Below are positions 10,769 through 22,584 of a stretch of DNA of 64,000 nt, one piece after another. The translations under genes and the position numbers were made by a program. How positions within the stretch are numbered: the first letter of the stretch is position 1; every line of letters begins with the position of its first letter. The notes under the pieces were generated by a model. It saw nothing but the letters and a program-made list of their open reading frames with translations. It ran no database searches and was not told where the DNA came from. The stretch covers positions 863,501 to 927,500 of the forward strand of contig JANEZZ010000982.1 in NCBI GenBank assembly GCA_026122225.1, read 5' to 3'. Source of the stretch: Heloderma charlesbogerti (lineage: Eukaryota; Chordata; Lepidosauria; Squamata; Helodermatidae).

Positions 10769-11002
10769 ACCCCTGGCTGTTGGATGCTGGAGGCAAACAG
10801 GGGATAGCTAACACAATTCTACCTTGCTTGCAAGCTTTCTAGAGGCATCCAATTGGCCTGGATACCCTTTTTGATCTCATCCAGCAAGCAACTCAGTTCA
10901 TAGGTTCTAATTCTCTGCCATCATCTGTTCCTTCACATGGAAGATGGAAAAGGATACTTTACCTAGAACACAATCCTATGGAGATAGACATCAGCCTCCG
11001 AA

Positions 11003-11059
11003 CTTGGGGGCTGGCAACTATCTTGGGGGCTGGCAACTATCTTGGGGGCTATCAACTAT
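11003..11059. repeat. Three tandem copies of a 19-bp unit
   Basis: CTTGGGGGCTGGCAACTAT is repeated head to tail three times; the third copy has a TGG-to-TAT change. Confidence 0.9.
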
Positions 11060-11171
11060 CCTCTCCTCCGTGCTTCGGCTGCCCTGCATTTTTGGCCAGA
11101 CGCAACAATTTCATGTGTCTAGCCGGGGACGTTGGAGTGGGAGGCAGGAGGCTGCATGGTGCATAGGAAGT

Positions 11172-11172
<1 letters not shown>

Positions 11173-11209
<37 letters not shown>

Positions 11210-11434
11210 TATTACATTTATATCCCACCTTTTTTCCTTCTTGAGGAACCCAAGGCGGCATACATAGTCCTCCTCCATTTTATCCTCACAACAACAACCC
11301 TGTGAGGTGGATTGGGCTGAGAGTCTGTGACTGGCCCAAAGTCACCCAGTGAGCTTTCATGGCCGAGTGGGGACTAGAACCTGGATCTCCTGACTCCCAG
11401 CCCAACACTCTGGCCGCTACACCATGCCAGCTCA
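11173..11434 (-). mobile_element. Sauria-type tRNA SINE with (ATT)n tail
   Basis: Minus strand: GAGCTGGCATGGTGTAGCGG head, a B-box region with TCTAGTCCCC, CACTGGGTGACTTTGGGCCA body, AAAGGTGGGATATAAATGTAA 3' end, and an (AAT)n tail seen as (ATT)n at 11173-11210. Confidence 0.92.
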
Positions 11435-13215
11435 TAAAGAGGCTTCCACAGTCTCCTCCCCTCCTTGCTCCTGGGACCACCCCCTTTTTGTCCTGTCTGT
11501 GCTCCGTTTCCAAGTACAGATACAGGGAAGAACAATGGCATCTACGGGGGGGAGGGGGGAGCATGGTTTCTGGGAACTGAGCACAGAGCCAGGGCTCCAT
11601 CCTTGGTTCCCAGAAACCAAAAAATCCTGTGGCCCTCTAAACAGCATCTAGTGGCCATAGATTTGCTCCCGTAGTTGCCTTGAGGGTGATCAGTATCAAA
11701 AAGTGTTCTTCCAATTAACATGCTATAGAAACAATCATAGTTTGAAGGGCAATCCTGTACCTGTCTAGGATTTTTTTTTAAAGATGACTTACCTTTCTTC
11801 ATTATATCTTAGCTAAAACATAGATGCCTTTCTGTCTCCACCTCCCTCCGCCTTTTTTTTGCCTTTCTGTAGTGTCTCTGCAGATGCATAAATTTCCTCA
11901 TTGAGAGAAAGAGATGCATTATTCTTAATCAGAACTTGAGAAAGGCAAGGGGGAGGCAAGCAGGGAGTAGGCACGTGCGTGCACGCGCACGCGCCTATTT
12001 GAGAGATGCTGGTGCTGTGGAGGAGAATTATCTAATTCCACCATCCTGTCATGTGAACATCCCTGCTTAATTTAATACAATTATTCCATCAGAGAGGATA
12101 ATATCAGCAGCATAATTCATTTACACAACATATTTCACAACTGCCGTTACCTCTCCGCTTCTTATTTTCATGGCTGGTAATTTCAGGACTGCTTATGGGA
12201 TAACAGGAAGAGAGCAAGGGAAGAAAACTGCCAGTGTGTGTGTACAGTTTTCTTTTGGGGGGAGACAACTGCAGCCTCTTGAGGATGTGATGGGGAAGGC
12301 TTTACTTTTTGTGTGCCAGTTGCCACTGGGTGTCCATTATTATTGATATATTTACTGGTCAGACGTTTTTGGGATAAGCTAGCAACTCAGTAGATAAGCC
12401 AGTGACTGGCAGTTTGTTCAGCAAACGACAATGGCACAATTGTCTATGGCCCCAGATGTGCCAGGAAATGCACCATATTGTGCATTTATGATGAAATGAA
12501 GATCTCTGTGAAAAGGGGGGGAGGAGGGAGGGGTGGGTCTGGGGCTTTGTTTCCAAAGCGGTTGGGGTGCATTATTATTTCCCTTTTTAAACTTTCCCTC
12601 TGTGTAAGGCTCCTTGTATCTGTGGCTCCTTGTATCTGTCTGGCTTTGGCTGTAATTTCTTACCATCAAGGTCATTTAAACAGGCTGCAATGTGTGATGG
12701 ATGTGTTCCCAGAGGTCAAGGAAAGCCTCTTTAGCAGAACAGCCACAGCTGAGTTTGTGCCAGGTCATTTCAGCATTGCTCCCAGTCAGACAATAAACAC
12801 AATGCGAAGTCCCCATTTTTTGCAAGCCTCTGCTTAAGTTGCGCCTTCCATTTGCAGCACTGTAGCGCATAGCTCCCTCGAGGGCTTTTTGTAACAGCGT
12901 CGATGGGTTATACATTTGACAAAAGAAATAAAAATAAAGTTAATAACATGATTTAAGGCCAGCGGGCCTCAAAGTCTTTCATCTTACACAAAGCCGTGGC
13001 TCGGGGAAATAAAATTTATTGATGGAAGTTGAAGTAGAGGTTCTCAAACCTCTCCTGATATAAGGTTCAACCTTCTCACTTCAGGAGGGAGTGCACATGG
13101 ATACCCATCACTTAATGACTCTGCATCAACCAATGTAAATCTGAAGGTGCCATTGCTAATCTCACACCACAGTTACTGTTTTCATATCACCCAATGTCAG
13201 CTCAACAAGAATACA
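11435..13215. other. SOX5 intron with repeat-poor blocks
   Basis: No gene is seen. 12030-12240 and about 12680-13030 lack recognisable repeats and have evenly mixed, AT-leaning sequence including SOX-like motifs such as GACAAAAG (near 12918). They are candidates for conserved non-coding elements; conservation itself cannot be tested here. Confidence 0.4.
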
Positions 13216-13545
13216 TTTTTTAAAATATCTTTCCCCTGCCCTTCCTCCAAGGAACTCAGGATAGAATCACAGAATCATAGGGTTGGAAGGGGCCTACAAG
13301 ACCATCGAGTCCAACCCCCTGCTCAATGCAGGAAGCCTGATTCCCAGGCGGTCTCCCATCCAAGTACGAACCAGGGCTGACCCTGCTTAGCTTCCAAGAT
13401 CAGATGAGATCAGGCACATCCAGCAGTTTTCTTTTCCCCTCCTTCAGTTTGATTCTCACAACTACCCTGTGAAGTAGGTTAAGCTGTGCAAGAGGGTAAT
13501 TGGCCCGAGATCATCCAGTGAGCTTCAGGTGGAGTTCGGATTCGA
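13216..13545 (-). mobile_element. Old tRNA SINE fragment split by a 5S SINE
   Basis: The 3' end of a degenerate antisense SINE (CTTCCTCCAAGGAACTCAGG) ends at 13260. The body resumes at about 13425 (CTCACAACTACCCTGTGAAG, ATCATCCAGTGAGCTTCA) after the 5S SINE. Confidence 0.6.
13262..13424 (-). mobile_element. 5S-rRNA-derived SINE with CR1-like tail (copy 3)
   Basis: Same head (GCTAAGCAGGGTCAGCCC, minus strand) and tail (CCAACCCTATGATTCTG) as the copies at 9.0-9.4 kb, inserted into an older SINE. Confidence 0.88.
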
Positions 13546-14383
13546 AGGCACAGGAGAGGAGAGGAGTGGCTGACACACATTTCTCTTACATATGCATGAA
13601 AATGTCCGGGGAGGTCTCCTTTATGTATACTTTATGAGACGACAAGACATAATGAGATTTGTTTGTATTTAACATTTATAAATCACCTTTCCTCTTACCC
13701 AAATGCCCAGGGCTATACACAGAGGATTTAAAAAATATGCAGTACACAATTAAAACAGTCCATCATCTTTAACAAAAAGAAGAAGTTCAGAGCTCCTTTT
13801 AAACCCTGCATCAGACTAAGATACTAAGGACACAATCCTATGCATGCTTAGGCAGCAAAAAGCCCTACCATTCCCAGCATGTCCCAGCCAGCCTTGGTGG
13901 CTGGGGCATGCTGGGAGTAAGGATGTCTGGCATGGGGTAATCTGACCCTCTTGGGACTGGATGGATTTCCCCCGAGCCGTCAAGGGTGCTGTGCATCAAT
14001 GGCTCCTTTTCCCCCTCATTTGTGCATGGCAGCAGCAGTGCTGGTGGGCGGCAGCAGGGGGACTCCTGCTGCCGCCACCCACTCCCGCCGCCATGTGCAA
14101 ACCCCTTGCCAACATTGGCAAGGAGAGCCTGAGGGGTTTTCATGTGGCAGCAGCAGGAGTGCCCCCCCCATTGTGTGTGTGTGTGTGTGTGTGTTCAAAT
14201 ATACCATTTTTCAAAGAAAACAATTTGGAAACTTTGCTCATGATCACATTGTGTTTTCATCACATGCATCCATATTTATATTAATTATATTATATTATAT
14301 TATATTATTATATTATTAATTATATTATATTAAAAACATTCTGGGTTTTAAGTTACATCTTCTGCTCACTAAGTGTTTATCGT
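13546..14383. other. Intron with simple repeats and a palindromic stretch
   Basis: 13655-13740 resembles a LINE 3' tail. 13865-13920 is palindromic (CAGCATGTCCCAGCCAGCC...GGCTGGGGCATGCTG). 14172-14194 is (GT)n. 14281-14332 is an (ATATT)n-type tract. No gene. Confidence 0.5.
14281..14332. repeat. (TTATA)n AT-rich simple repeat
   Basis: Irregular TATTA/TATAT units cover about 50 bp. Confidence 0.9.
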
Positions 14384-14444
14384 TAGTCCTGAGCCAGATG
14401 GACCACTGTTCTAACTTGGTATAGGGCAGATTCCTGTATCCTGT

Positions 14445-15345
14445 TTATTTATTTTATTTATTTAAAATATTTCTTGGCCGCCTTTCAGGGCAGAAGCCTT
14501 CCCAAGATGGCTTACGACAATAAAATACATAGAAACGGTTAAAATATTAAAAGTGATAAGAGCATAAAAAAATAGGAACAACAATGAAAGCCAACAATAA
14601 AACCAGCAACAATGTTAACTGTGGTAACAGCAATGATCGCAGTCATATCAAGAGAAGGCCAAGGTAAAATAATATGTTTTCAAGGCCTTCTTAAAAGTCT
14701 GCAATGACGGAGCATGGCGAACCTCCAATGGCAGCTTGTTCCAAAGATGTGGGGCCACTGTAGAGAAGGCCCTCTCATGCGTGATCACCCACCTGACTGC
14801 TCTCAAGGATGGGCAGATGAGAAGGGCCTCCCTTTCTGGTCTTAAAGTGCAGGCAGGCTGATATGAGTGAAGGCGGTCCTTCAAATAACTTGGTCCCAAA
14901 CCGTTTAAGGCTTTAAAGGTCAAAACCAGCACTTTGAATTAGGCTCGGAAACACACCGATAACAAGTGCAGCTGGTGCAGTATAGGCGTTATGTGATCAA
15001 ATTGCCTTGCCCCCACCAATCGGGTGGCCCCATTCTGCACAAACTGGAGTTTCCGAACCGTCTTCAAAGGCAGCCCCGCCTATAGCGCATTACAGTAGTC
15101 CAGCCTGCATGTCACAGGTAGGTGGATAACTGAGGCAAGGTCCATCCTCTCCAGATAGGGCCGCAGTTGGCGTACCAGCCTAAGTTGGGAAAAAGCACTC
15201 CAGGACACTGCAGCCGCCTGGGCTTCCCCAGTTAGCTCAGAGTTCAGGAGGACTCCCAGACTGTGCACTTGGTCTGTCAGAGGGAGTGCAACCCCATGTA
15301 AGACCAGTTGTAAACCTCCTGTTCCTTGCAGCAGCACCCACAGTA
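14445..15345 (-). mobile_element. L2-type LINE, 3' part
   Basis: An antisense L2 copy without its 5' end. Minus-strand frames encode LDYCNAL (near 15085), then FKALNGLGPSYLKDRL (near 14910) and AFSTVAPHLWNKLPLEVR (near 14765), the conserved C-terminal blocks of L2 proteins. Frameshifts separate these blocks. The 3' untranslated tail with TGGCCGCCTTTCAGGGCAGA (plus strand) is at 14470-14520. A short tRNA-SINE 3' end (GCCAGATGGACC) abuts it at 14390-14440. Confidence 0.85.
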
Positions 15346-16429
15346 CCAGGCATTACGTGATCTTATGTACCAGCTCTGTGGAAAAGCTCAAACCAATATC
15401 CAGTTGATTGCAAGAGGTGTTTGCAGCCCATTGAAAGTTACAGAAAACTTGACATCAGCCCTGCCAAGAAGTGTGGTAGGATAGGAGTGATGTGATTCAA
15501 TGTGATGTGGCATTGCTTCCAAAACATCTGCCCCCCTGAACACCCCCCCAAATGAGGACCACCACCCCAATCTTTGGGGCAGGATTGTTTCACCTCTACC
15601 CATCCAACAAATCATGAAAAATAAATGTTCAAAAATTTTAGCTCAGTTTTGGTAGGCCAAAACCATCACTAGGAGAAAGGTTTGGATGGTATTAACTTGC
15701 CAGCACATCAGCAGGTCTCTATTCTCTATTGAAATGGTACTTTCATGATAATTGGCTTTGTTTTTACATTGATTAAATGGTCTAAAAGGGACCTTAGTGT
15801 TAAGCAAATATTAAGCCTGCTATTTTTTTTATTTATTTTACATCTATGTATCTGTTACGTTCATAATGTTAGATAGGAAGGATAACAGAATAACAGGAAG
15901 GATAACAGAATAATGAATGTGGTGTTCATCCTAGGTGAACTCAGTTTGAAAGTCACTACAGTTCTTCCAGATTCTGCACTCAGATTGGGAAAATTTGAAC
16001 TCAAAGAAAATACTGGGGAAACTGCTACTTGGGGAAACAGCAAGAAATTAAAAGCTGGTGTTAGATTTGTATGTTGGAGGACCAGATTCAAATCTTGCAT
16101 ATCCTAGGTTAAATTACTAGGTTTAATCATAATCTGCCTTGCAGGATTGCTGTGACCATAAATGAAATAATGTTTGTAAAAGCTTGTCCTGTCTCCAATG
16201 CTACTGGGTGTAACATTTGAATCGAATGTGTGTAAAATCCAAGGCACACAGGCCTAAATATCCTATCAATATCCCATATAAAATCCAGGAATCAGCCACA
16301 CAAACTAGGCCTGCACACATTGGATATCATGATTGCACAAGCTATTAAAACACGGCACCAATATATGGATGTCTAGTAGAATTGACGGTGGAACAGGCAT
16401 GATGAGAGGACTCCCCCACTAGGGGTGTG
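15346..16429. other. Intron, mostly unassigned
   Basis: 15872-15912 contains a short tandem duplication of AGGAAGGATAACAGAATAA. About 16065-16165 looks like a very old tRNA-SINE (MIR-like) remnant. No gene. Confidence 0.4.
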
Positions 16430-16846
16430 CAAATCAGCGAAACCTGAGTTTGCTGAAGTTCTCCAGATTCCATCTTGAAGCTCGTTCCGACTCAAGTCCA
16501 TATCAGATTGTGAGTTTTGTTTTGTTTTCGTATGACAATCCATGCGAATTTTCATGCCTGTTTTTCCAGCTGTATGTTTCAAATGTGCACATCTTTGAAA
16601 CGTACACATTCTTCTCCCATTGATTAAAGTCTGTCTGTGCACATTTTTCAAAAGTATGCATTTTTTCATGAGCATTTTTCAAGTGTACACATGCTCTCGA
16701 ACACATTTTTGTGGTCCGTCAATCACATTGCATTCTCAGAAATGTACGGACTTCAGCCTCAGATTGTGTCCATGTTTGGTCCAGAAGGTGTGAACAGAGT
16801 AAATCCTGATCAGAGCAAACCAAAATGTATTTCTCATATATCCCTA
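16430..16846. mobile_element. hAT MITE, family TAGGGGTGTGCAAA
   Basis: 417 bp with TAGGGGTGTGC and ATATATCCCTA ends and the perfect duplication TCCCCCAC (16422-16429, 16847-16854). The interior has repeated TTTTTCAAAAGTATGCA-like units. The interior matches the outer element at 23551-24716. Confidence 0.9.
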
Positions 16847-16968
16847 TCCCCCACCAACCACAGAAGAGCAGTGGCAGGGGGAGTACTGTCCAAGCTGGGC
16901 CATTGATCTTGGCAAATTGTGTAGGAATATGTATGCCATTTGCTCTGTCTCTCCTTTTTTTAAAAATA

Positions 16969-17170
16969 TATATATATATATTATTTATTTATGAGCAGTG
17001 AGTTATGAGTTTCTATGCTGCCCCATAACCAAAGTTCTCTGGGTGGTGTAGAGGGCCAAATTAGGATCCCAGGTGGGCCAGGTTTGGCCCCGAAGCCTGA
17101 GGTTCAACAATCCTGCAGTACAGGGATGGATCTGACTCAGTAGAAGACAGTTCCTTACATCCTTTTGTAA
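16969..17170. repeat. Composite of old repeat ends
   Basis: (AT)n at 16969-16981, an L2 3' tail in antisense (CCAAAGTTCTCTGGGTGG, 17000-17055), a CAGGGGTG-family fragment (17070-17117) and a tRNA-SINE 3' end (17118-17170). Confidence 0.5.
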
Positions 17171-17514
17171 AACTGACTCTTGCCAAGGAGGCACATTTGG
17201 AATATTCCGTTATTCTGCTAGACTTTTCTGATGGCATTTGCCAGATTTAGATGAACTGGAACCACTGCATGGTCTAGGAACGGAATCCAGGTTACATGAG
17301 CTTAGTATGGATGGATGTGCAGACTTTGGAGGACTTCCCCAGCAACCCATCTCCTCCGGTGTGGTCCTAGGAAGTCTCTGAGAACCAGAAAAGATAAACA
17401 GTTATGAGACCTAAGTGAAGTAATATTGCATTGTGATGGCTTTGAATTGTTTGTTTAAGTCGACTAGATGAAGAGCAAGTGCATGTGAACCTCCATTAAT
17501 TTACAGTTAGCTTT
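17171..17514. other. Intron, nothing recognised
   Basis: No repeat or gene was identified. Confidence 0.4.
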
Positions 17515-17933
17515 AGAGCATAATCCTATGGCCGCTAGACACCAGCTAGATGGCCATAGGATTATTCAGTTCTCAGAAAACTGCCTCCCCACCTACACCC
17601 CCACCACTTTGTAAGAGGTGCAGTTTGCCCCTGGCCCCATGCTCATAAGAGCAGCATGGAGTGGGGGAAAGAGCGCATTCCTGGGGGCAGGAAGGGGTGG
17701 GGATGGTGGAAGGGTCATTACAACGCTTCCTATGCACCGTTCAGCCTCCCCTCCACATGCCAACCCGGTCTGGCTAGACAGCTGAAATTAGCCATCTAGC
17801 TGCTAATGCAGGGTGGACGGAGCACAGAGGAGAAGATCCCCTCCATGTTCCACCTGCCCTGCATTGGATAGTTGGTCACCTCCGAGTTCAGAGGGGGCCG
17901 ACTACCCCCATAGGATTGTGCCCTTCAACACAC
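17515..17933. mobile_element. DNA-transposon-like element with ATAATCCTATGG termini
   Basis: AGAGCATAATCCTATGGCC at the left is inverted as CCCCATAGGATTGTGCCCT at the right, and the body has internal inverted segments around GCTAGATGGCCA. No clear target duplication, so the superfamily is unassigned. Similar termini occur singly near 10970 and 13830. Confidence 0.55.
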
Positions 17934-18230
17934 AATGGTAGTGAATGAAGGAGCAAGCTGGGGTGATATTTGTCCTCTTCAGAACTCTTTGTTTCGCATG
18001 CCTCTTGCCTCTACGGAAAATGGTGTTGATAAATGAATGAAAAAGTGTATGCACTCTACTTGGAGAAGCTACATCACAATAACTTTGGATCTGGATGACA
18101 TAAGAAAGGGAGACCGCCATCACTGACGGTATTCCCATCAATGTTGCTTCCATCATGGAAAAAAACAACAAAGTTGTGTCACGTAAGCTCCAACAAGAAA
18201 TAACCCCCACCCCTGCATATACACACACAT

Positions 18231-18470
18231 TGAGAGCCAGTGTGCTGTAGTGGTTAGAGGGTTGGACTGGGACTCAGGAGATCTGGGCTCTAGTCCCTGC
18301 TCGGCCATGAAGCCCACTGGGTGACTTTGGGCCAGTCACTGACTGTCCGTCTGAGCTACCTGACAGGGTTGTTGTGAGGATAACATGGAGAGGAGGAGGA
18401 CCACGTAAGCCACCTTGGGTTCCTTGGAGGAATAAAGGCAGGATGACGATGACGATGACGATTATAGTAG
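18231..18470 (+). mobile_element. Sauria-type tRNA SINE
   Basis: GAGCCAGTGTGCTGTAGTGG head with an A-box-like TAGTGGTTAGAGG and a B-box-like GGGCTCTAGTCCC, the conserved TGGGTGACTTTGGGCCAGTC body, and a (GATGAC)n-like tail. It is near full length. Confidence 0.92.
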
Positions 18471-18674
18471 TCATCTACCAGTTAAAAGAAAGCCACAGAA
18501 TAATCAAAACTAATGCTGAATCTAATCCTCGGGATCCTTAACAAGAAAATATAAGGGACAAACTAGCCACGATGTTACATTTAATTGGCATGCATGTGCT
18601 TTTCAAAATGCAAATAGCAGCTGCTGGATAATGGATAATTATCTAGATTGCGGCAGATGGAAGGTTGAGGTGCC

Positions 18675-19007
18675 CAAGGATGCAGAGCCTCTTTCAGCCC
18701 AGGGCCAAATTCCATTTCAAAGAAGCTTGCAGGGGCTGCATTGCAGTGGTGGATGGGGCCAGAGGCCTGCATATTTGAGTGGAAAGCTCTTGCTGCCAGG
18801 ATCTAAGCTTTGGGAGAGGCACTTCAGCTTTTTGGAATGGGGAAAAATCTGCACACAAGCTGGGAAATCACCAGACTGTTAGTGCCTGGGCTGGGAGAGG
18901 AGAAGAGGGCATGGCCATCTGGGAAACTCGAGAGCTCTCGATTGGGACCCAAGGCGGGCTGGATTTGCCTCTCCCCACATCCCCAGGCCTGAGGTTCTGC
19001 ATCCCTG
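18675..19007. mobile_element. CAGGGGTG-family hAT MITE, degraded
   Basis: It starts CAAGGATGCAGAGCCTC and ends GAGGTTCTGCATCCCTG. The interior (GAGAGGCACTTCAGC, CACCAGACTGTTAGTG) aligns with copies at 7622 and 40654. No duplication is visible. Confidence 0.7.
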
Positions 19008-21191
19008 GTTTAACCCTTCACATACACACCCCTGCTGTGGTCATGAGCAAAATCACTCCCTTGAAGCTATTATTTGGATTGGGAAGAAATCCCCCATTGG
19101 CTTATGTCCCTTTAAAAGTAAATCAGTTGAGCTGGGTGCCAAAATTATGTATATTTCGGAGGATGTGCACTTGAGATATATTCTTTGACATTTAGCTGTC
19201 GCTTGCTGCATTTCCCATTAAAAAAAATGTGTAGACATCCAACAGGGCATTAGGGTAAACCCCAGTCCTTTTTGTAACAGGGCTGATGTGATTTGACTCA
19301 GATGTAATTGCCTGTGATCAGCCATTTCGTTCAGTGCTCAAAGCACATGTTCCATTGGAGTTCCATTAGAGTCCCATTAAGACCTCATTGAAGTCAATGG
19401 GACTACTCTCAACGTCACTCCTGAGGAAGCTGTTTAAGGAATGCAGCTTTAATAGGTAGATGAATGAATGAAAGAAAAAACCTTACTGTTTCCTCTGCTT
19501 TATTATGAGGGTTATTATTTTGCACCAGCTGTGTCTCAGGAAGCTAAACCATCATTTTTAACATGATGTCTTTTTTGTCTACAGCTTTCTTAATTGTGGT
19601 GTTTATTCAGTATTAAATTCAGATTTAACTATGACAATTGCGGAAAAATAAAAGAGTAATCAGGTGCCCGGTTCAGAAGTTTGCTTGCTCAGGATAATTG
19701 AAAGGAAGCAGAATTGTGAAACACACACAGAGACACAGACACACCTATAAGCTGGTTCCTAAAAGAAGACATTAAGCTGCATGGCTCCGTATGTGGTGTG
19801 ATCCTCCTTAATTTCAGAATGCTGCACTTTGCAGAACATGTTCAGTTGTGGAAATGCCACCAATGGCAGGAAATCATCCTATGTATTTACATTTGCAGTG
19901 ATCCGTTGTAGGCCTGAGTTTGTTGTCCCTCTGCAATCATAAGTCCAGAGCAATGGTAGGAAAAAAAATGGAGCAAGAATTTGTTGCAAGGCAAGATCAG
20001 ATTCAAGCCATGTACTTACTAGGGCTCAATCCAGTCGAGGATGGGCACAACACCCATCCAAGGAGGACTCCAAGGACAAGGAGGCTCAAAAGAGTTCTGT
20101 TTTCCCCTCCCCCCCCCAACATGAGTACACAGGTACATGTTCAGGTAGCACAAGAGGGCATTGTAGTAAGTGGTAGGACTATGTGTGCCTCTTATTTTGT
20201 ATTGTTTTCTTTTATTTATTACATTTCTATACTGCCCAATAGCCAGAGCTCTCTGGGCGGTTCACAACAATTATATCTCCATCCAGGCCAGCCCTCCATC
20301 TCTGTGTCATGCTGGAGGCTTGGATGGGAGGCAAACACAGACCTTACATTCCCTGCAACGGACACTCATGCTGCCTGTGCATGTGGCCATGCGCTTAGGT
20401 GGGCAGCAGATTCCGTTGTGCCCCGTATGAGTGCTTTGTGTGTGGAGTTATATGTCACCCTATCTGAAGGTTCATGCAGATCCAGGCCTCCTAAAGCGCT
20501 TCTCTCTCCTGTCAATAGACAAATCAAATTAAGCTAGAGGAGAGAGAAAAGAAGGGGAGAAGAGGGGGAATATGAAGAAAAACAGAGTTTTAAAACGGAA
20601 GACTAAAAAAAAAAAACCCTGCAAAACCCATTGCAGAATCTGGAAGGCTTTTGCATTTCAGTCTCACCTTTTCTCTCCTGTACTCTGTACTCAACAGAGT
20701 ACAGGATGGCATCTGTGCATAGATGGTCTGAGGCTACCCCCCAGCTGACATAGTGGTGCTCAGTAGATCTCTGGGCATGCATGGCAAAGCCTTGCACAGT
20801 TCAGGGATGTTCTCGGCCCATGTTCAGAAGCCCCTCAAGTGCAACCTCAGATTCATGATATCATCACCTGAAGAGAGGGAGATCAAAGCTTTGCAGTGAA
20901 GTTGAATATATGTGTATTTTCACTGCTAAGATTCAAGGAATAGTCTTTAAATGAAGCTCTGAGATGAAGGCTAAAAGATTAGCATGATAACCCTCTATGA
21001 TGAATGGCCTCTTTGGGAAAATGAAGAGATTTGTGCATATCTATTGTTAACCATTCCATACAATGCACACTATAGATGGATAGATATTTCCCATGGCTCT
21101 GCTATATCTTCTTTGAAAATTAGATCCATATCTTGCAATATATTCAACAGAACAGATTAGGGAATATGAAAAGTCCTATTCAGCCATTACT
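19008..21191. other. SOX5 intron, mostly unique
   Basis: No gene. 20211-20276 is an antisense L2 3' tail (GCCCAATAGCCAGAGCTCTC). An open frame at 19920-20537 has no family signature and includes the L2 tail, so it is not a gene. Confidence 0.5.
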
Positions 21192-21662
21192 GACAACAAA
21201 GGTCCGCATAGTTAAGCAATGGTATTCCCCGTAGTAACCTATGGCTGCGAGAGCTGGACCATAAGGAAGGCTGAGCGAAGGAAGATAGATGCTTTTGAAC
21301 TGTGGTGCTGGAGGAGAATTCTGAGAGTGCCTTGGACTGCAAGAAGATCCAACCAGTCCATACTCCAGGAAATCAAGCCAGACTGCTCACTTGAGGGAAT
21401 GATATTAAAGGCAAAACTGAAGTACTTTGGCCACATCATGGGAAGACAGGATACCTTGGAGAAGATGCTGATGCTAGGGAAAGTGGAAGGCAAAAGGAAG
21501 AGGGGCCGACCAAGAGCAAGATGGATGGATGATATTCTGGAGGTGATGGACTCGACCTTGGGGGAGCTGGGGGTGGCAACGGCTGACAGCAAGCTCTGGT
21601 GTGGGCTGGTCCATGAAGTCACGAAGAGTCGGAAGCGACTGAACAAATAAACAACAACAACA
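21192..21662 (+). mobile_element. Bov-B/RTE LINE 3' end (divergent subfamily)
   Basis: A 5'-truncated RTE fragment. Its frame (21219-21650) encodes the C-terminal block: YGCESWT, AFELWCWRRILRVPWTAR, LKYFGHIMGR, LMLGKVEGKRKRGRPRARWM and a final VTKSRKRLNK. The 3' tail is AACAACAACAAC. It differs from the other Bov-B copies in the last third (GELGVATADSKLW), so a separate subfamily is likely. Confidence 0.85.
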
Positions 21663-21663
21663 A

Positions 21664-22060
21664 ATTCAGGCATTATCCTAACTGGATACACTCACCAGGG
21701 GAGCTGGGACAGGGCTGTGCTGAGTAGCCCTGCCCATAACATGTGCCACAACGTAGCTCTGCCCATTGGCATCTAGTACAAACACAGTGGGAAGGCCTTC
21801 ACGCATATACTTGTACACATGGAGGCTTCAACGCTATTCAAAACCCTGCACGATTGGGGTTCTGAATCATGTGGAACTCCTTGCATGTACAGGTAAACAC
21901 ACAAATGCCTCCCTACTACAGGCATTTGCCTTGTCCATGTGATGCCTCTGGACAAAGCTATGTTGTGACATGATGTCAGGAGCAGGGCTACTCAGCCCAG
22001 CCCCAGCCCCATCCCAACTCAGGTGGTAAATGTAACCAGTTAAGATAACGCCTGAATAGG
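21664..22060. mobile_element. MITE with CTATTCAGGCRTTATC termini
   Basis: TTCAGGCATTATCCTAACTGG at the left is inverted as CCAGTTAAGATAACGCCTGAA at the right, and the body is largely self-complementary. The left terminus abuts the RTE tail. A relative is at 42678-42929. Confidence 0.65.
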
Positions 22061-22084
22061 GCTAAAGTTCAGCTAATATGACAC

Positions 22085-22320
22085 CATCATCTTTTTGGTG
22101 CCAGGTTAAGACTTCCCTCTTCTCCCAGGCATGTAATGACATATGATGGGGCATGGATGTCTGCTGTATGTTTGAATGGGTCTATTAAAAATTGTTTATG
22201 GATATTGTTTTTAGCTGTTGAAATGGTTTTGAAATTTTGTATGTTAAAAAAAAGCTAGACTGTACTTTTATCATAAGGTTGTATTGTTGTATAATCTTGT
22301 TCTTACAGTTGTAGACAGGT
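22085..22320 (+). mobile_element. L2-type LINE 3' end
   Basis: TTTTTGGTGCCAGGTTAAGA and TTCCCTCTTCTCCCAGGCAT, followed by an AT-rich tail, match the L2 end seen in other copies. Confidence 0.65.
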
Positions 22321-22335
22321 ATAGATGCATATTAT

Positions 22336-22446
22336 GCAATGAATATGAACTTGAGCACGCTCCGGGAGAGAGTGCAGGACAGGAAGGCCTGGCGTGCTAT
22401 GGTCCATGGGGTCACGAAGAGTCGGACACGACTGAACAACAACAAA
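22336..22446 (+). mobile_element. Very short Bov-B 3' insertion with 15-bp duplication
   Basis: Only 111 bp of the Bov-B 3' end, from GCAATGAATATGAACTTGAG to GACTGAACAACAACAAA. It is flanked by the perfect 15-bp duplication ATAGATGCATATTAT (22321-22335, 22447-22461), so it was truncated at insertion rather than eroded later. Confidence 0.92.
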
Positions 22447-22584
22447 ATAGATGCATATTATATATAGGATAGGTGTTGGCACAAACACACACACACACCC
22501 CCCACCTCCAGGTTTCATCTTTCTGTCACAGTCTAGCATAGACAAGAAATTGAAGTTGAATAAAGGATGAGGCTAGACAATGAT

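Noticed and set aside
19920..20537. 205-codon open frame
   Set aside because: It crosses an antisense L2 tail, has no conserved motif, and no splice or start context supports a gene.
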